From NCBI RefSeq assembly GCF_018139625.1, contig NZ_JAGSOH010000002.1, positions 62,001 to 126,000 of the forward strand: 64,000 nt of DNA, given 5' to 3'. This DNA is from Actinospica acidithermotolerans (GTDB lineage Bacteria; Actinomycetota; Actinomycetes; Streptomycetales; Catenulisporaceae). This document shows, one piece after another, positions 41,095 to 50,578 of this stretch (positions within the stretch are counted from its first letter, which is position 1; the number at the start of each line of letters is the position of its first letter). The notes under the pieces are model-generated. The model was not told where the DNA came from. It was given only the letters and a program-made list of their open reading frames with translations, and did no database searches. The position numbers were made by a program, and so were the translations under genes.

Positions 41095-42471
41095 TTACTC
41101 GTGCGCGTGCCCGAAGTGCTCGTCGCCCGCGGTGCGGCCGAAGGCGTCGGTCTCGGCCTCGGCCAGCTCGGCGAGGTCCACCACGTTGCCCGAGGCGTCC
41201 TTGACGACGGCGGACTCGAGGATCTGCTGCAGCGCCTTGCCGCGGCGAACCTCGCCGACCAGCGCCGGGATCTGGCCCGACTGCACGACGGACTGGGCGA
41301 ACTGGTCCGGGCTCATGCCGGAGCCGGCCGCGCGGCGGATCAGGTGGTTGGTCAGCTCGCCCTGGTTCACCGACAGCTCGGCGGAGTCGGCCACCTTGTC
41401 GAGCACGAACTGCGCCTTCATGCCGTCGCGCACCTGCTTGTCCAGCTCGGCGTCGAACTCCTCGGGCGTCTGCTCCTGCAGCTTGAAGAAGCCCTCGCGG
41501 GTCATGCCCGCGGCCTCGATCTGCTGGTCGAGCTGCTCGTTGCGCCAGGCGATCTCGGCCTCGACGGCCTTGGCCGGCAGCGGGAAGTCGAGCTGCTCGA
41601 GGACGGCCTCGAGGACCTTGTCGCGCGCCTGGGCGCCCTGCTCGAACTTCTTCGACTTGGCCAGCCGCGCGGCGATCGACTCGCGCAGCTCGGCGAGGGT
41701 GTCGAACTCGCTCGCCAGCTGGGCGAAGTCGTCGTCCAGCTCGGGCAGCTCGCGGGTCTTGACCGAGCCGATGGCGACCTTGATGTCGGCCTCGTCGCCG
41801 GCGCGGGAGCCGCCGACCAGGGTGCTGCGGAACTCGACCTCGTCGCCGCCGTTCTTGCCCAGGATCGCCTCGTCCAGGCCGTCGACCATGTTGCCGGAGC
41901 CGACCTCGTAGGAGACGCCGGTGGCGGTGCCGTCCTCGAGGACCTCGCCGTCGATGGAGGCGGTCAGGTCGAGGCTGACGAAGTCGCCGTCCTCGATCGC
42001 CCGGTCGACGCCGACCAGCGAGCCGAAGCGCTTGCGCAGCGAATCGAGCTGCTCGTCGATCTGCTCGTCGCCGATCTCGGCGTCGTCGACCTCGACCTCG
42101 AGGCCCTCGTACGCGGGCAGGTCGAACTCGGGGCGCACGTCCACCTCGGCGGTGAACTTCAGCGCCTCGCCGTCGGTCAGGTCGGTGACCTCGACCTCGG
42201 GACGGCCGACGACCTCGAGCTTCGCCTCGTTGACGGCCTTGCCGTACAGGTCGGGCAGCGCCGAGTTGATGGCCTCCTCGAGCACCGGGCCGCGGCCGAA
42301 CCGCTGGTCGATGATTCGCGGCGGGACCTTCCCCTTGCGGAAGCCCGGCACGTTCACCTGCTCGGCGATCTTCTGGTACGCCGCGTCGAGGCTGGGCTTG
42401 AGCTCGGCGAAGGGAACCTCGACGGTGAGCCGGACCCGGGTCGGGTCCAGATTCTCGACGGCGCTCTTCAC
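41095..42471 (-). CDS. tig: Trigger factor
   Basis: Ribosome-bound chaperone and peptidyl-prolyl isomerase. 458 residues: N-terminal ribosome-binding domain (VNVPGFRKGKVPPRIIDQRF, the GFRKGK loop), FKBP domain (DFVSLDLTASIDGEVLEDGT) and the C-terminal helical chaperone arms ending in an acidic, His-rich tail (DEHFGHAHE). 'RVRLTVEVPFAELKPSLDAA' opens it. Gene order tig-clpP-clpP-clpX is conserved in actinobacteria. Confidence 0.97.
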   Translation of the reverse strand: MKSAVENLDPTRVRLTVEVPFAELKPSLDAAYQKIAEQVNVPGFRKGKVPPRIIDQRFGRGPVLEEAINSALPDLYGKAVNEAKLEVVGRPEVEVTDLTDGEALKFTAEVDVRPEFDLPAYEGLEVEVDDAEIGDEQIDEQLDSLRKRFGSLVGVDRAIEDGDFVSLDLTASIDGEVLEDGTATGVSYEVGSGNMVDGLDEAILGKNGGDEVEFRSTLVGGSRAGDEADIKVAIGSVKTRELPELDDDFAQLASEFDTLAELRESIAARLAKSKKFEQGAQARDKVLEAVLEQLDFPLPAKAVEAEIAWRNEQLDQQIEAAGMTREGFFKLQEQTPEEFDAELDKQVRDGMKAQFVLDKVADSAELSVNQGELTNHLIRRAAGSGMSPDQFAQSVVQSGQIPALVGEVRRGKALQQILESAVVKDASGNVVDLAELAEAETDAFGRTAGDEHFGHAHE

Positions 42472-42724
42472 AGCAGTGGTCTCCTCGTTGGGACTTCGGT
42501 ATTGACCGCAGGCGCCGCGCCGGACGGTGACTCGGCTGAGTCGGGCACTGATCTACGCCGGCGGGCGGTTTTCCGCACGCCGATACCGCACCTGCGGGGC
42601 CATCGTACCCCGCGGACCCCCGCAGGGTGATAAAAGTGCAGTTCACCGCGTACCCAAAGGTCCGGAATCGGTCTAAACGACCTTGAAAAAGGCGGGTGTC
42701 CGGCGGCATCGCTATGCTGCGCGC

Positions 42725-43573
42725 ATGTCACCGGACGAATCACAGGACCCTGCAAGACCCGGCGAGTGGACGTCGCCCGTCCCGCAGGACGCCGCGCCGG
42801 GTATCCCCGGGATAACCCAGCCGCACGCCCAGCCCTATGGCGGCTACCCGGTCGCCCCGCCCAGGCGGGCGAACACGGGCCTGATCCTCGGCCTCTCGAT
42901 CGGCTTCGCCTTCCTCGCGGCTATCGGCGTCGGCGCCTACGCGCTGGTCGCCTCCTCCGGCTCCCCGACCTCGACGGCCGCCGCGGCCTCGGACTCCGCG
43001 ACCGCGGATGCGATCAACTCCGCGGTGGTGAGCGCGATCCAGGCCCAGGCGAGCAGCGACGACAGCACGTCTGCGAGCCCGACGAGCGCGGCCGTCGCCC
43101 TGCCCGCCAGCGTCGACGGCCTGCAGCTGCTCAAGTCCAGCAGCGCGCAGGCGGAGGCGAGCCGGGTGCGGACCGGCGTGAGCAAAGGCGGCGCGACGTA
43201 CACCGGCGCGCTGATCGGCGCCTACGGCCCGCAGGCGAACGGCGGCTGGCGGCTCGTGCTGGTGGACCAGCCGTTCACCAACCTGACCGCGGCCACCGAG
43301 AACGAATTCACCTCTACACCGGCCGCCACCATCGTCGACGAGATCACGACGGCGGTGAAGATGGCCGGGACGCAGGTCGAGACGAGCAGCGACTCCTCGG
43401 CGGCGATCAGCTGCGGAACGTTGGCCGCCGACGGCCAGACCATCCCGACCTGCATCTGGGTCGACTCGACGAGCTTCGGCCTCGCGTACTTCTACCCCAC
43501 GTACTACACGACGAGCCTGGACAGTGCCGCGCACTACACCGACGACCTGCGCGCGGCGGCCGAAGCCGGCTGA
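42725..43573 (+). CDS. Membrane-anchored secreted protein, paralogue of the 37-kb gene
   Basis: 282 residues from ATG 42725. A proline-rich 45-residue N-terminus is followed by one membrane span (GLILGLSIGFAFLAAIGVGA), a Ser/Ala linker and a secreted domain of about 150 residues. The C-terminal region matches the protein at 37,012 (SCGT...CIWVDSTSFG against SCGT...[10 protein letters not shown]), so they are diverged paralogues, one on each side of valS/clp/tig. Function unknown. Confidence 0.88.
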   Translation: MSPDESQDPARPGEWTSPVPQDAAPGIPGITQPHAQPYGGYPVAPPRRANTGLILGLSIGFAFLAAIGVGAYALVASSGSPTSTAAAASDSATADAINSAVVSAIQAQASSDDSTSASPTSAAVALPASVDGLQLLKSSSAQAEASRVRTGVSKGGATYTGALIGAYGPQANGGWRLVLVDQPFTNLTAATENEFTSTPAATIVDEITTAVKMAGTQVETSSDSSAAISCGTLAADGQTIPTCIWVDSTSFGLAYFYPTYYTTSLDSAAHYTDDLRAAAEAG

Positions 43574-43580
43574 CGCGAAA

Positions 43581-43623
43581 GCGTCTGCGCCCCCGCCCGA
43601 CTCCCGGGCGGGGGCGCAGACGC
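43581..43623 (+). terminator. Strong terminator downstream of secreted protein
   Basis: Perfect 19-bp stem (GCGTCTGCGCCCCCGCCCG with its complement) and a five-base loop, 8 bases after the stop. Confidence 0.92.
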
Positions 43624-43635
43624 CGATCATTGCAG

Positions 43636-43709
43636 TCGGGGTGGCGGGATTCGAACCCACGGCCTTTCGCTCCCAAAGCGAACGCGCTACCAAGCTGCGC
43701 CACACCCCG
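43636..43709 (-). tRNA. tRNA-Pro (anticodon TGG)
   Basis: Minus strand folds as a cloverleaf: acceptor CGGGGTG/CACCCCG, D-arm GCGCAGCTTGGTAGCGC, anticodon arm TTCGCTTTGGGAGCGAA with TGG, T-arm GTGGGTTCGAATCCCGC, discriminator A. 74 bases, CCA not encoded. Confidence 0.96.
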
Positions 43710-43819
43710 GCGAGCGGAGCTTACCCGGTACGGAGCCTCGCATGCACCCGGGTTCTGGTGCGGGAAAACCGTGTCACGCGGCGGCACGGCGATGTGGCAA
43801 GATAGGGTCGCGTCACCAC

Positions 43820-43890
43820 GCGGATGTAGCTCAATGGTAGAGCCCTAGTCTTCCAAACTAGCTACGCGGGTTCGATTCCCGTCATCCGCT
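43820..43890 (+). tRNA. tRNA-Gly (anticodon TCC)
   Basis: Acceptor GCGGATG/CATCCGC, D-arm GCTCAATGGTAGAGC, anticodon arm CTAGTCTTCCAAACTAG with TCC, T-arm GCGGGTTCGATTCCCGT, discriminator T. 71 bases; the CCA is not encoded (CCG follows). Confidence 0.96.
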
Positions 43891-44083
43891 CCGACGGGGC
43901 CCTGGGCGCTTATGCCGGGGCCCCTTTGCGTGCCTATGAACCGCGTTGTCGGTCTTGTTGCCTGGATGTGACGCATTGTCCGCACGTCCGCACATGGCGT
44001 GCGGATAGGATCTGCGCGCAACGGACTTGCACACCTGCACGTCTTATGAGCTGCAAGGGTCCGTATCAAGGAGGGGACTTGAG

Positions 44084-47000
44084 GTGAGCGACGATTCTCC
44101 GAGCAAGGGCTGGGACGGCTGGTTCAGCGCCGAGCAGGACTCGTCGGGGGGTGAGGAGGGCTCGGCGGCCGGGCGGCCCGTGCCGGAGGGCGCGCCGGAG
44201 CCGGCGCCGGAGGCCGAGGCCGAGCAGACCGACTGGACGATGCCCGCGGTCAAGGGGGACGCGCGGCCCCCGGCCGGCCGGCCCTCGCAGCCGGAGTCGG
44301 AGTCGGAGTCGGCAGTCGAGCCGGGGCCGGAGCCCGTGGCGCAGGCCGAGGCCGAGGCCGGGCCGGAGGCCGAGCGTGAGCCGGAGCCTGAGCTCTCGGC
44401 CCGGCAGCCGCGGCCGCCGGAGCCGGTGGGCGTGCCGGAGCCGGTGGGCGTGCCGGAGTCGCAGCCGACGGAGGCTCAGCAGCCGTTCGCGTGGAGCCCG
44501 GCGCCGACCTCGGAGCCCGAGCCCGCGCCGGAACCCCGGGAGTCCGCGACGCGGGTGCCCCTTGCGTGGAGCCCGGAACCGCAGGCGCTGGCGCGACCGG
44601 AGGAGCCTGCGGCCGAGGTGCGGGAGCCGCTCGCCTGGAGCCAGGAAGCGCCGTCGCAGCCGCGGGTGACGGAGGCTCAGGAGCAGTCGGCGTGGAGCCC
44701 GGAGCCCGCGCCGGGCGCGCCGGGCGCCGGCTCGACGCCGGACTCGATGGCCACGCACGTGGTGCACCTGGAGAACCCGGACGCGATGGCGACGCGGATC
44801 GTGGTCCACGAGGGTCCGGGCCAGAACGCCTCGGCGGCCACGCATCTGGTGAACCAGCCCGTGAACCAGCCCACGCCGGACGGTATGCCCACGCAGCTCG
44901 TGAACCAGCCGACGCCGGACGCCACCCCGACCCAGCTCGTGAACCAGCCGACGCCGGACGCCACCCCGACGCAGCTCGTGCCCCAGGCTCCCGCTTCCGC
45001 GCAGGACGCGGGCGGCACGTGGCAGCCGCCACAGTCTGCGCAAATGTGGGGCGAGCCTAGGCCCTCGGCCCAGCAGCCGCCGCAGTCCGCGCAAATGTGG
45101 GGCGAGCCGCGGCCGTCGGCCCAGCAGCAGTCGCAGTCCTCGTCGAGGGCGGCTCGCGGGTACGCGGGCGCCCCTGGCCAGGGCGCGGCATCCGGCGCCG
45201 AAGCCGGTGCGGAGCACGGGCAGCAGGAGCAGCGGCCGGCTCAGCCGTTCCGGATTCCGGAGCCCGAGCCGACGGCCTACCAGCCGCAGGTGCCTCGGCG
45301 CCCGGCGCCGCCGCCCGCCGAGGACTTCGCCACCGGCGAGGAGCGGCGTCCCGGCTCGCGCAAGAAGGTGTACCTGGCCAGCGGGATCGGGGCCGCGGCG
45401 ATCGTCGGGCTGGCGACCGTGCTGGTGCTCAACCAGGGCGGGCTCACCGGCGCGGGCGCCTCGGCCCACGCGACGCCGAGCGGCTTCCAGCCGACCGGGA
45501 CCACGGTCACGGCCGACGCGCAGGAGACCGCCCAGGCGTTTCTGACGGCCTGGGAGAGCGGGAACTTCAAGCAGGCCGCGTCGTACACGGACGACTCGGC
45601 GGCCGCGCAGTCCACGCTGGCGGCGTTCAGCTCGAATCTGAACCTCCACGGTCTGACGCTCTCGGCCACCGGTTCCACGGCGCTCGCCGCGGCGTCCGCC
45701 TCGGCCGGGGCGTCCGCGACGGGTTCGACGTCTGCTTCGGCATCGGCGTCCGCATCCGCCTCGTACGGCGCCTCGGCGCCGACGGGCACGGCCGGCGCGG
45801 TCACGTTCTCGGTCGTCGCCAAGGTCGGCCTGCCGTCCACCTCCGCGTCGTCGACGTCGTCGAGTTCCTCGTCCGCGTCGAGCTCGGCCGGCGCGTCGTC
45901 GTCCTCCTCGTCGTCGTCGAGCACGAGCACGGGCACGAGCACGTCGACCTCCGACACGAGCTCGGTGTCCGCGAACTGGTCGTACAGCTCAAAGGTGGTG
46001 GCCTACAAGAAGAACGGCGGCTGGTGGATCCAGTGGAACCCGTCGCTGGTCGCGCCGAACCTGACCGCTGACGAGAAGGTCGTCAGCGTCGCGCTCGCCC
46101 CCTCAGCCTCCGAAGTGGTGGACGACGCCGGGAACAGCCTCTCGTCCGCCACGGACCCCGGCGTGCACAACATCTACACCGCGCTGAAGAAGTCGGCTCC
46201 GGCCGGCCAGGGCACGCCCGGCGTCGAGATCGTGCTGGAGAAGGCCGACGGCACGCAGGTCAGCGGCAGCACGGACGTGCTGAGCCAGCCGATGAACACC
46301 GGGGTCGTCAAGACGACGATCAACGCGAAGGCGGAGGCGGCCGCGCAGGCGGCGGTCCAGAAGTACTCGGACAGCTCGATGGTCGTGCTGCAGCCGAGCA
46401 CCGGCGACATCCTCGCGGTGGCGAACAACGACGGCGGCAACGACTTCGCGCTCACCGCGCGGATCGCGCCCGGCTCGACGAACAAGATCATCACCGCGAC
46501 GGCGCTGCTGGCCAACGGCGAGGTCTCCTCGACCAGCCAGGCGGTGGAGTGCCCCGCGAAGATCACGGTCGACGGCACGGTGTTCGCCAACTCGCAGAAC
46601 GAGAGCGAGCCGGCCGGCACCCCGTTCCTGACCGACTTCGCGGTGTCCTGCAACAACGCGTTCGGCCAGTGGTACGACAAGATCGGCTCGACGACGCTCG
46701 CCCAGACGGCCGAGAAGTACTACGGACTGAACCAGCAGTGGAACCTCGGCACCGGCCTGGCCGGCCCGTACTACCAGATCCCGTCCAGCTCCTCGAACGG
46801 CGAGCTGTTCCAGGAGCTGTTCGGCCAGGGCCAGCTCGAGGCCGCTCCGCTGGCGATGGCCTCGGTCGCCGCGACGGTGGACACCGGCACGTTCAAGCAG
46901 CCGATCGTGGTGCAGGGCGCCTCGCAGCTGACCGCTACCTCGCTGCCGACGAACGTGCAGCAGGGCCTGTGGAAGATGATGAAGGCCGTCACCAACGACT

Positions 47001-47221
47001 CCGATGGCACCGCGTACAACGTGTTCAGCAGCGTGAACTCGACGGTCTACGGCAAGACGGGCACCGCGGACGTCGGCGCCACGCAGACCAAGCCGAACAG
47101 CTGGATGGTCGTGTTCGACCCGACCCTGGACATCGCGATCGCGACCGTCGTGCTCGACGCCGGCTACGGCGCCTCGTACGCGGGTCCGGAGTCGGCCGCG
47201 GCGCTCGCCGCGATGCAGTAG
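44084..47221 (+). CDS. Class B penicillin-binding protein with long acidic cytoplasmic tail
   Basis: 1,045 residues from GTG 44084, preceded by AAGGAGGGG. About 425 N-terminal residues are Glu/Pro-rich and include near-identical units QLVNQPTPDATPT. Then come a membrane span (about 426-450), an NTF2/MecA-N-like domain (ETAQAFLTAWESGNFKQAAS), a Ser-rich spacer and the transpeptidase. The catalytic motifs are all present: STNK (Ser798, Lys801), SCN (855-857), KTG (991-993). It cross-links peptidoglycan stem peptides. The size of the cytoplasmic tail is unusual; such tails in actinomycetes may be Ser/Thr-kinase targets, which is inference. Confidence 0.9.
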   Translation: MSDDSPSKGWDGWFSAEQDSSGGEEGSAAGRPVPEGAPEPAPEAEAEQTDWTMPAVKGDARPPAGRPSQPESESESAVEPGPEPVAQAEAEAGPEAEREPEPELSARQPRPPEPVGVPEPVGVPESQPTEAQQPFAWSPAPTSEPEPAPEPRESATRVPLAWSPEPQALARPEEPAAEVREPLAWSQEAPSQPRVTEAQEQSAWSPEPAPGAPGAGSTPDSMATHVVHLENPDAMATRIVVHEGPGQNASAATHLVNQPVNQPTPDGMPTQLVNQPTPDATPTQLVNQPTPDATPTQLVPQAPASAQDAGGTWQPPQSAQMWGEPRPSAQQPPQSAQMWGEPRPSAQQQSQSSSRAARGYAGAPGQGAASGAEAGAEHGQQEQRPAQPFRIPEPEPTAYQPQVPRRPAPPPAEDFATGEERRPGSRKKVYLASGIGAAAIVGLATVLVLNQGGLTGAGASAHATPSGFQPTGTTVTADAQETAQAFLTAWESGNFKQAASYTDDSAAAQSTLAAFSSNLNLHGLTLSATGSTALAAASASAGASATGSTSASASASASASYGASAPTGTAGAVTFSVVAKVGLPSTSASSTSSSSSSASSSAGASSSSSSSSSTSTGTSTSTSDTSSVSANWSYSSKVVAYKKNGGWWIQWNPSLVAPNLTADEKVVSVALAPSASEVVDDAGNSLSSATDPGVHNIYTALKKSAPAGQGTPGVEIVLEKADGTQVSGSTDVLSQPMNTGVVKTTINAKAEAAAQAAVQKYSDSSMVVLQPSTGDILAVANNDGGNDFALTARIAPGSTNKIITATALLANGEVSSTSQAVECPAKITVDGTVFANSQNESEPAGTPFLTDFAVSCNNAFGQWYDKIGSTTLAQTAEKYYGLNQQWNLGTGLAGPYYQIPSSSSNGELFQELFGQGQLEAAPLAMASVAATVDTGTFKQPIVVQGASQLTATSLPTNVQQGLWKMMKAVTNDSDGTAYNVFSSVNSTVYGKTGTADVGATQTKPNSWMVVFDPTLDIAIATVVLDAGYGASYAGPESAAALAAMQ

Positions 47222-47246
47222 CCGGAGAAGGGCGCGGCGCCCTGGC

Positions 47247-48383
47247 CTAGGCCTGGGCGTCGCGGCACAGCAGGACGAGGGCGCGGTCGTCGTTCACCGA
47301 ACGCGCGACCGTGTCCACGATCCGCATCGCGCCGCCGGGGAAGCTCTTGTGCCGCAGCGTCTGCGCGGCGCCGAGCAGCCGGTCCAGGCCCACGGAGAGG
47401 TCCCGGCCAGGCCGCTCGACGAGTCCGTCGGTGTAGAGCAGCAGCGCGTCGCCCGGGTCCAGGCGCCCGCGGCTCGGCTCGTACACCACGTCGGGCAGCA
47501 CGCCGAGCACCGGGCCCGGCGCCTCGGCGAGCTCCCATCCGCCGGTGCCCGCGTTCAGCCGCGCGACCGGCGGATGCCCCGCGCTGTAGCACTCGAACGC
47601 GCCGGACTCCAGGTCCAGCACGAGGTGCACGGCGGTCGCGAAGCCCTCCTCCCAGCCCTGCCGCAGCAGGTAGCGGTTCGCCGCGGCCAGGAACTCGCCG
47701 GCCGGGACCGAGCCGAGCAGGCCGCCGAACGCGCCGGACAGAGCCAGGGCCCTGGTTCCCGCCTCGAGGCCCTTGCCGCTGACGTCGACGAGGCCGAGCT
47801 GCAGGACGCCGCCCTGCTCCGAGCGCGCGGCGACGAGGAAGTCCCCCGCGAAGGCATGGCCGCCGGCCGACTTGAGGGCGACGTCGACGTCCCAGCCCTT
47901 CGGCAGCCGGGGCACCCGGCCCTGCGCCTGCAGCCGTTCGCGCAGATCGAAGAGCATGGATTCGCCGCGGGTGCCGCGCACCCCGAGCCGCACCCGCTCG
48001 CGCGACATGACGAGCACGACGAGCGCGGTGAGGCCGACGAGCAGCACGGTGCCGGGGTCGGGCCTGGCGGGGTTCATCGTGGCCGAGTCGGCGAGCACGA
48101 CGACGGCCGCGGCGAGCAGCAGCATCAGCTGCGCGGTGAAGGTGAGGGTGAAGCCGCCGAGCAGCAGCGGCAGCGTGACCATCGAGGTCTGCACCCACGG
48201 GTTGTGCAGGTGCGCGAGCACCCCGAGGGCCGCGGTGAGGGCGAGCAGCGCCGGCAGGACGAGGGCCTCGGCGGCCAGCAGCCGGTGCCTGACCCAGAAC
48301 CTCACCGGGGACCATCGGCTCCGGCGGCGCGCCGCGTCACGCGAGCGGGCCGCCGGACGGTCCATCGCAGCCGTCGCCATCAT
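47247..48383 (-). CDS. Membrane SpoIIE-type serine phosphatase
   Basis: 378 residues. N-terminal basic region, three to four membrane spans (ALVLPALLALTAALGVLAHL; LLLGGFTLTFTAQLMLLLAA; TVLLVGLTALVVLVM) and a C-terminal PP2C-type domain (SpoIIE family) with AGGHAFAGDFLVAARSE, LGLVDVSGKGLEAGTRALAL, YSAGHPPVARL, LLLYTDGLVERPGRD and the final NDDRALVLLCR. The metal-binding Asp residues are present. The substrate would be an anti-sigma antagonist; none is nearby in the core genome. Confidence 0.92.
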   Translation of the reverse strand: MMATAAMDRPAARSRDAARRRSRWSPVRFWVRHRLLAAEALVLPALLALTAALGVLAHLHNPWVQTSMVTLPLLLGGFTLTFTAQLMLLLAAAVVVLADSATMNPARPDPGTVLLVGLTALVVLVMSRERVRLGVRGTRGESMLFDLRERLQAQGRVPRLPKGWDVDVALKSAGGHAFAGDFLVAARSEQGGVLQLGLVDVSGKGLEAGTRALALSGAFGGLLGSVPAGEFLAAANRYLLRQGWEEGFATAVHLVLDLESGAFECYSAGHPPVARLNAGTGGWELAEAPGPVLGVLPDVVYEPSRGRLDPGDALLLYTDGLVERPGRDLSVGLDRLLGAAQTLRHKSFPGGAMRIVDTVARSVNDDRALVLLCRDAQA

Positions 48384-48543
48384 GGTCGCCGACCTTACCG
48401 ACCGGCCCCGCCACCGTCACCCGAGCGGGGGCAAAAGCCCCGGTGGCGTCCCCTGCTGTCACTCATTGGGTTGAATACCGTGGGGCACGGGGCATGGGGC
48501 GCCGGGCACTCGGCCCGGCGCCGCAGCTGCCGACCCGGCGGGC

Positions 48544-49011
48544 TCATTCGGGCTTGGGCAGCTCTCCGGTGGTCTCGAACTCGGTGAGCATGCCGATCCG
48601 GCGGATGTGCCGCGGGTCCTGGCTGAACGGGGTCTCGACGAAGATCTCGACGAAGCGGGTGGCGACCTCGACCGGGTGCATCCGGCCGCCGATGCTGATC
48701 ACGTTGGCGTCGTTGTGCTGCCGGGCCAGCGCCGCGGTCTCCTCGCTCCACACCAGCGCGGCACGGGTGCCCGGCACCTTGTTCGCGGCGATGACCTCGC
48801 CGTTGCCGGAGCCGCCGATGACGATGCCGAGCGTGCCCGGCTCCTCGGCCGCGTTCTTGGCGGCCGCCATCACGTACGGCGGGTAGTCGTCGGTGGCGAC
48901 GTACTCGTAGGGACCGCAGTCGACCGGCTCGTGCCCGAGCTCCTTCAGGTGTGCGACAAGGTGCTGCTTCAGCTCGAAGCCCGCGTGGTCCGAGCCCAGG
49001 TAGATACGCAT
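48544..49011 (-). CDS. rpiB: Ribose-5-phosphate isomerase B
   Basis: 155 residues from ATG 49011. MRIYLGSDHAGFELKQHLVA (active-site region), YVATDDYPPYVMAAAKN, GTLGIVIGGSGNGEVIAANK (Cys65 replaced by Ser, as in actinobacterial RpiB), and TRAALVWSEETAALARQHND with HNDANV. Interconverts ribose- and ribulose-5-phosphate. Confidence 0.96.
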   Translation of the reverse strand: MRIYLGSDHAGFELKQHLVAHLKELGHEPVDCGPYEYVATDDYPPYVMAAAKNAAEEPGTLGIVIGGSGNGEVIAANKVPGTRAALVWSEETAALARQHNDANVISIGGRMHPVEVATRFVEIFVETPFSQDPRHIRRIGMLTEFETTGELPKPE

Positions 49012-49015
49012 GCGG

Positions 49016-49627
49016 CTAGTGTCCCACGCCGCGCTCGCCGGCGAACTTCCAGGCGCCCGGCAGCAGGCCGGCGGCAAGCAGGATCTTCAGCGCGTCGCCG
49101 AGCAGGAAGACGGTCAGGCCGTAGTGCACGGCCTCGGACATCGGCAGGTGCGCCGACCAGGCCAGGTAGGGGACGCCGCAGGCGTAGATGACGACGTTCC
49201 CCGCCGCCATCGTCACCGCGGTGCGCCACGGCGAGCGGTCCGCGCCGCGTTCGGCGAGCCGGCCGACGAGCGCGCCCGCCAGGATGAACCCGACCAGGTA
49301 GCCGAGCGTGGCCAGGTGGATCGAACCGCTGGTGGCGCCCGCGAACCAGGGCACGCCGACGAATCCGGCCAGCAGGTACAGCGCCATCGAGGCCGCGCCG
49401 CGACGGGCGCCGAGCGCTGCGCCGACCAGCAGCACGCCGAAGGTCTGGCCGGTGACCGGCACCGGGGAGCCGTGCACCGGGATCGAGATCTGCGCGGCCA
49501 GTCCGGTCAGGCCCGCACCGGCGGCGATCAGCGCGGCCTCGCGTGCCTTCGCGCCCAGCGGCACGCGGATCAGGTCGGCCAGCACGCGGCGGCCGGCGCG
49601 CGGATCGAGGGCGAGGGTGGACGCCAT
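49016..49627 (-). CDS. bioY: Biotin transporter BioY
   Basis: 203 residues, six predicted membrane spans (e.g. AALIAAGAGLTGLAAQISIP, YLLAGFVGVPWFAGATSGSI and YLVGFILAGALVGRLAERGA). The BioY signature GQTFGVLLVGAALGARRGA and the substrate site with PWFAG are visible. It is the S-component of a biotin ECF transporter; no EcfA/T genes adjoin it. The start ATG at 49,627 follows a short AGCCCC spacing. Confidence 0.94.
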   Translation of the reverse strand: MASTLALDPRAGRRVLADLIRVPLGAKAREAALIAAGAGLTGLAAQISIPVHGSPVPVTGQTFGVLLVGAALGARRGAASMALYLLAGFVGVPWFAGATSGSIHLATLGYLVGFILAGALVGRLAERGADRSPWRTAVTMAAGNVVIYACGVPYLAWSAHLPMSEAVHYGLTVFLLGDALKILLAAGLLPGAWKFAGERGVGH

Positions 49628-49827
49628 CGGGGCTCCTTCGCTTGTAGGGCTCCTCTAGTGGGAACTTCCGTCTCACGACGCTAGCGGCGCGCCGGGCGCC
49701 GATCTGTTGCCGGATTCCACAAAAAGGCCCTCGCAGCGTTGCCCCCGCTCACAGCAGACTCCCAGCGAACACACAAGTAGGGCACAGTGGAGAAGGAGAC
49801 CGTGGTCGGGACCGGAAAGGCGGTTTC

Positions 49828-50553
49828 ATGAACGGGACGCGACCCGAGGCGCGGATCCTGGTGGTCGACGACGAGAACTCGATCACCGATCTTGTCGGCC
49901 TGGCGCTGCGCTACGAGGGCTTCGAGGTGGCCAGTGCGGCGAACGGCCGTACCGCGCTCGCGGCCGCCGCCGAGTTCGGCCCGGACCTGCTGGTGCTCGA
50001 CGTGATGCTGCCGGACTTCGACGGGCTCGAGGTCTGCTCGCGGCTGCGCGCGCAGGGGCTGCGGGTGCCGGTGGTCTTCCTGACCGCGCGGGACGCCACC
50101 GAGGACAAGATCACCGGGCTGACGGTCGGCGGGGACGACTACGTCACCAAGCCCTTCTCGCTGGACGAGCTGATCGCGCGGATCCGGGCCGTGCTGCGGC
50201 GGACCAGGCCGGAGGCCGAGCAGGTGCGGCTCGGCTACGCGGACCTGGTCATCGACGAGGACGCGCACGAGGCCCGGCGCGGCGGCGAGGCGATGGAGCT
50301 GACGCCGACCGAGTTCAAGCTCCTGCGGTTCCTGACCCTGAACGCGGGCCGGGTGATGTCGAAGGCGCAGATCCTGGACCACGTCTGGCAGTACGACTTC
50401 GGCGGCGGCGACAACGTCGTCGAGACCTACATCTCCTATCTGCGCAGTAACCCCCGCTATGTACATAGTACCGGGCGAGATGGCCTGTATCAAGGCTCTG
50501 GTGAGCTTGAATGCAGGTCACAGGGCTGGGGCGGGGTGCGGGCCAGGGCGTGA
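49828..50553 (+). pseudogene. OmpR-family response regulator, C-terminus replaced (disrupted)
   Basis: 241 codons. The receiver domain is intact: LVVDDENSITDLVG, VLDVMLPDFDG (phosphoacceptor D58), FLTARDATEDK and DDYVTKPFSLDE. The DNA-binding domain runs through MELTPTEFKLLRFLTLNAGR to VVETYISYLR at residue 206 (base 50,445). The expected wing (typically RKID...IHTVRGVGY) is absent, replaced by SNPRYVHSTGRDGLYQGSGE and a non-homologous tail with AT-rich third codon positions. A protein may still be made, but it should not bind DNA normally. The normal 3' end probably lies at the other end of the inserted element. Confidence 0.85.
50446..50470. other. Putative left attachment junction with 12-bp palindrome
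   Basis: CTGCGC (regulator sequence) is followed by AGTAACCCCCG and palindrome CTATGTACATAG. The exact crossover cannot be set without the empty site. Confidence 0.5.
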
Positions 50554-50578
50554 GCCCTGGTTTACCACCCACTAGGGC

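Noticed and set aside
43636-43890. tRNA genes as integration site for the element
   Set aside because: Core genes continue for 6.5 kb after the tRNAs; the sequence break is at 50,446, far from them.
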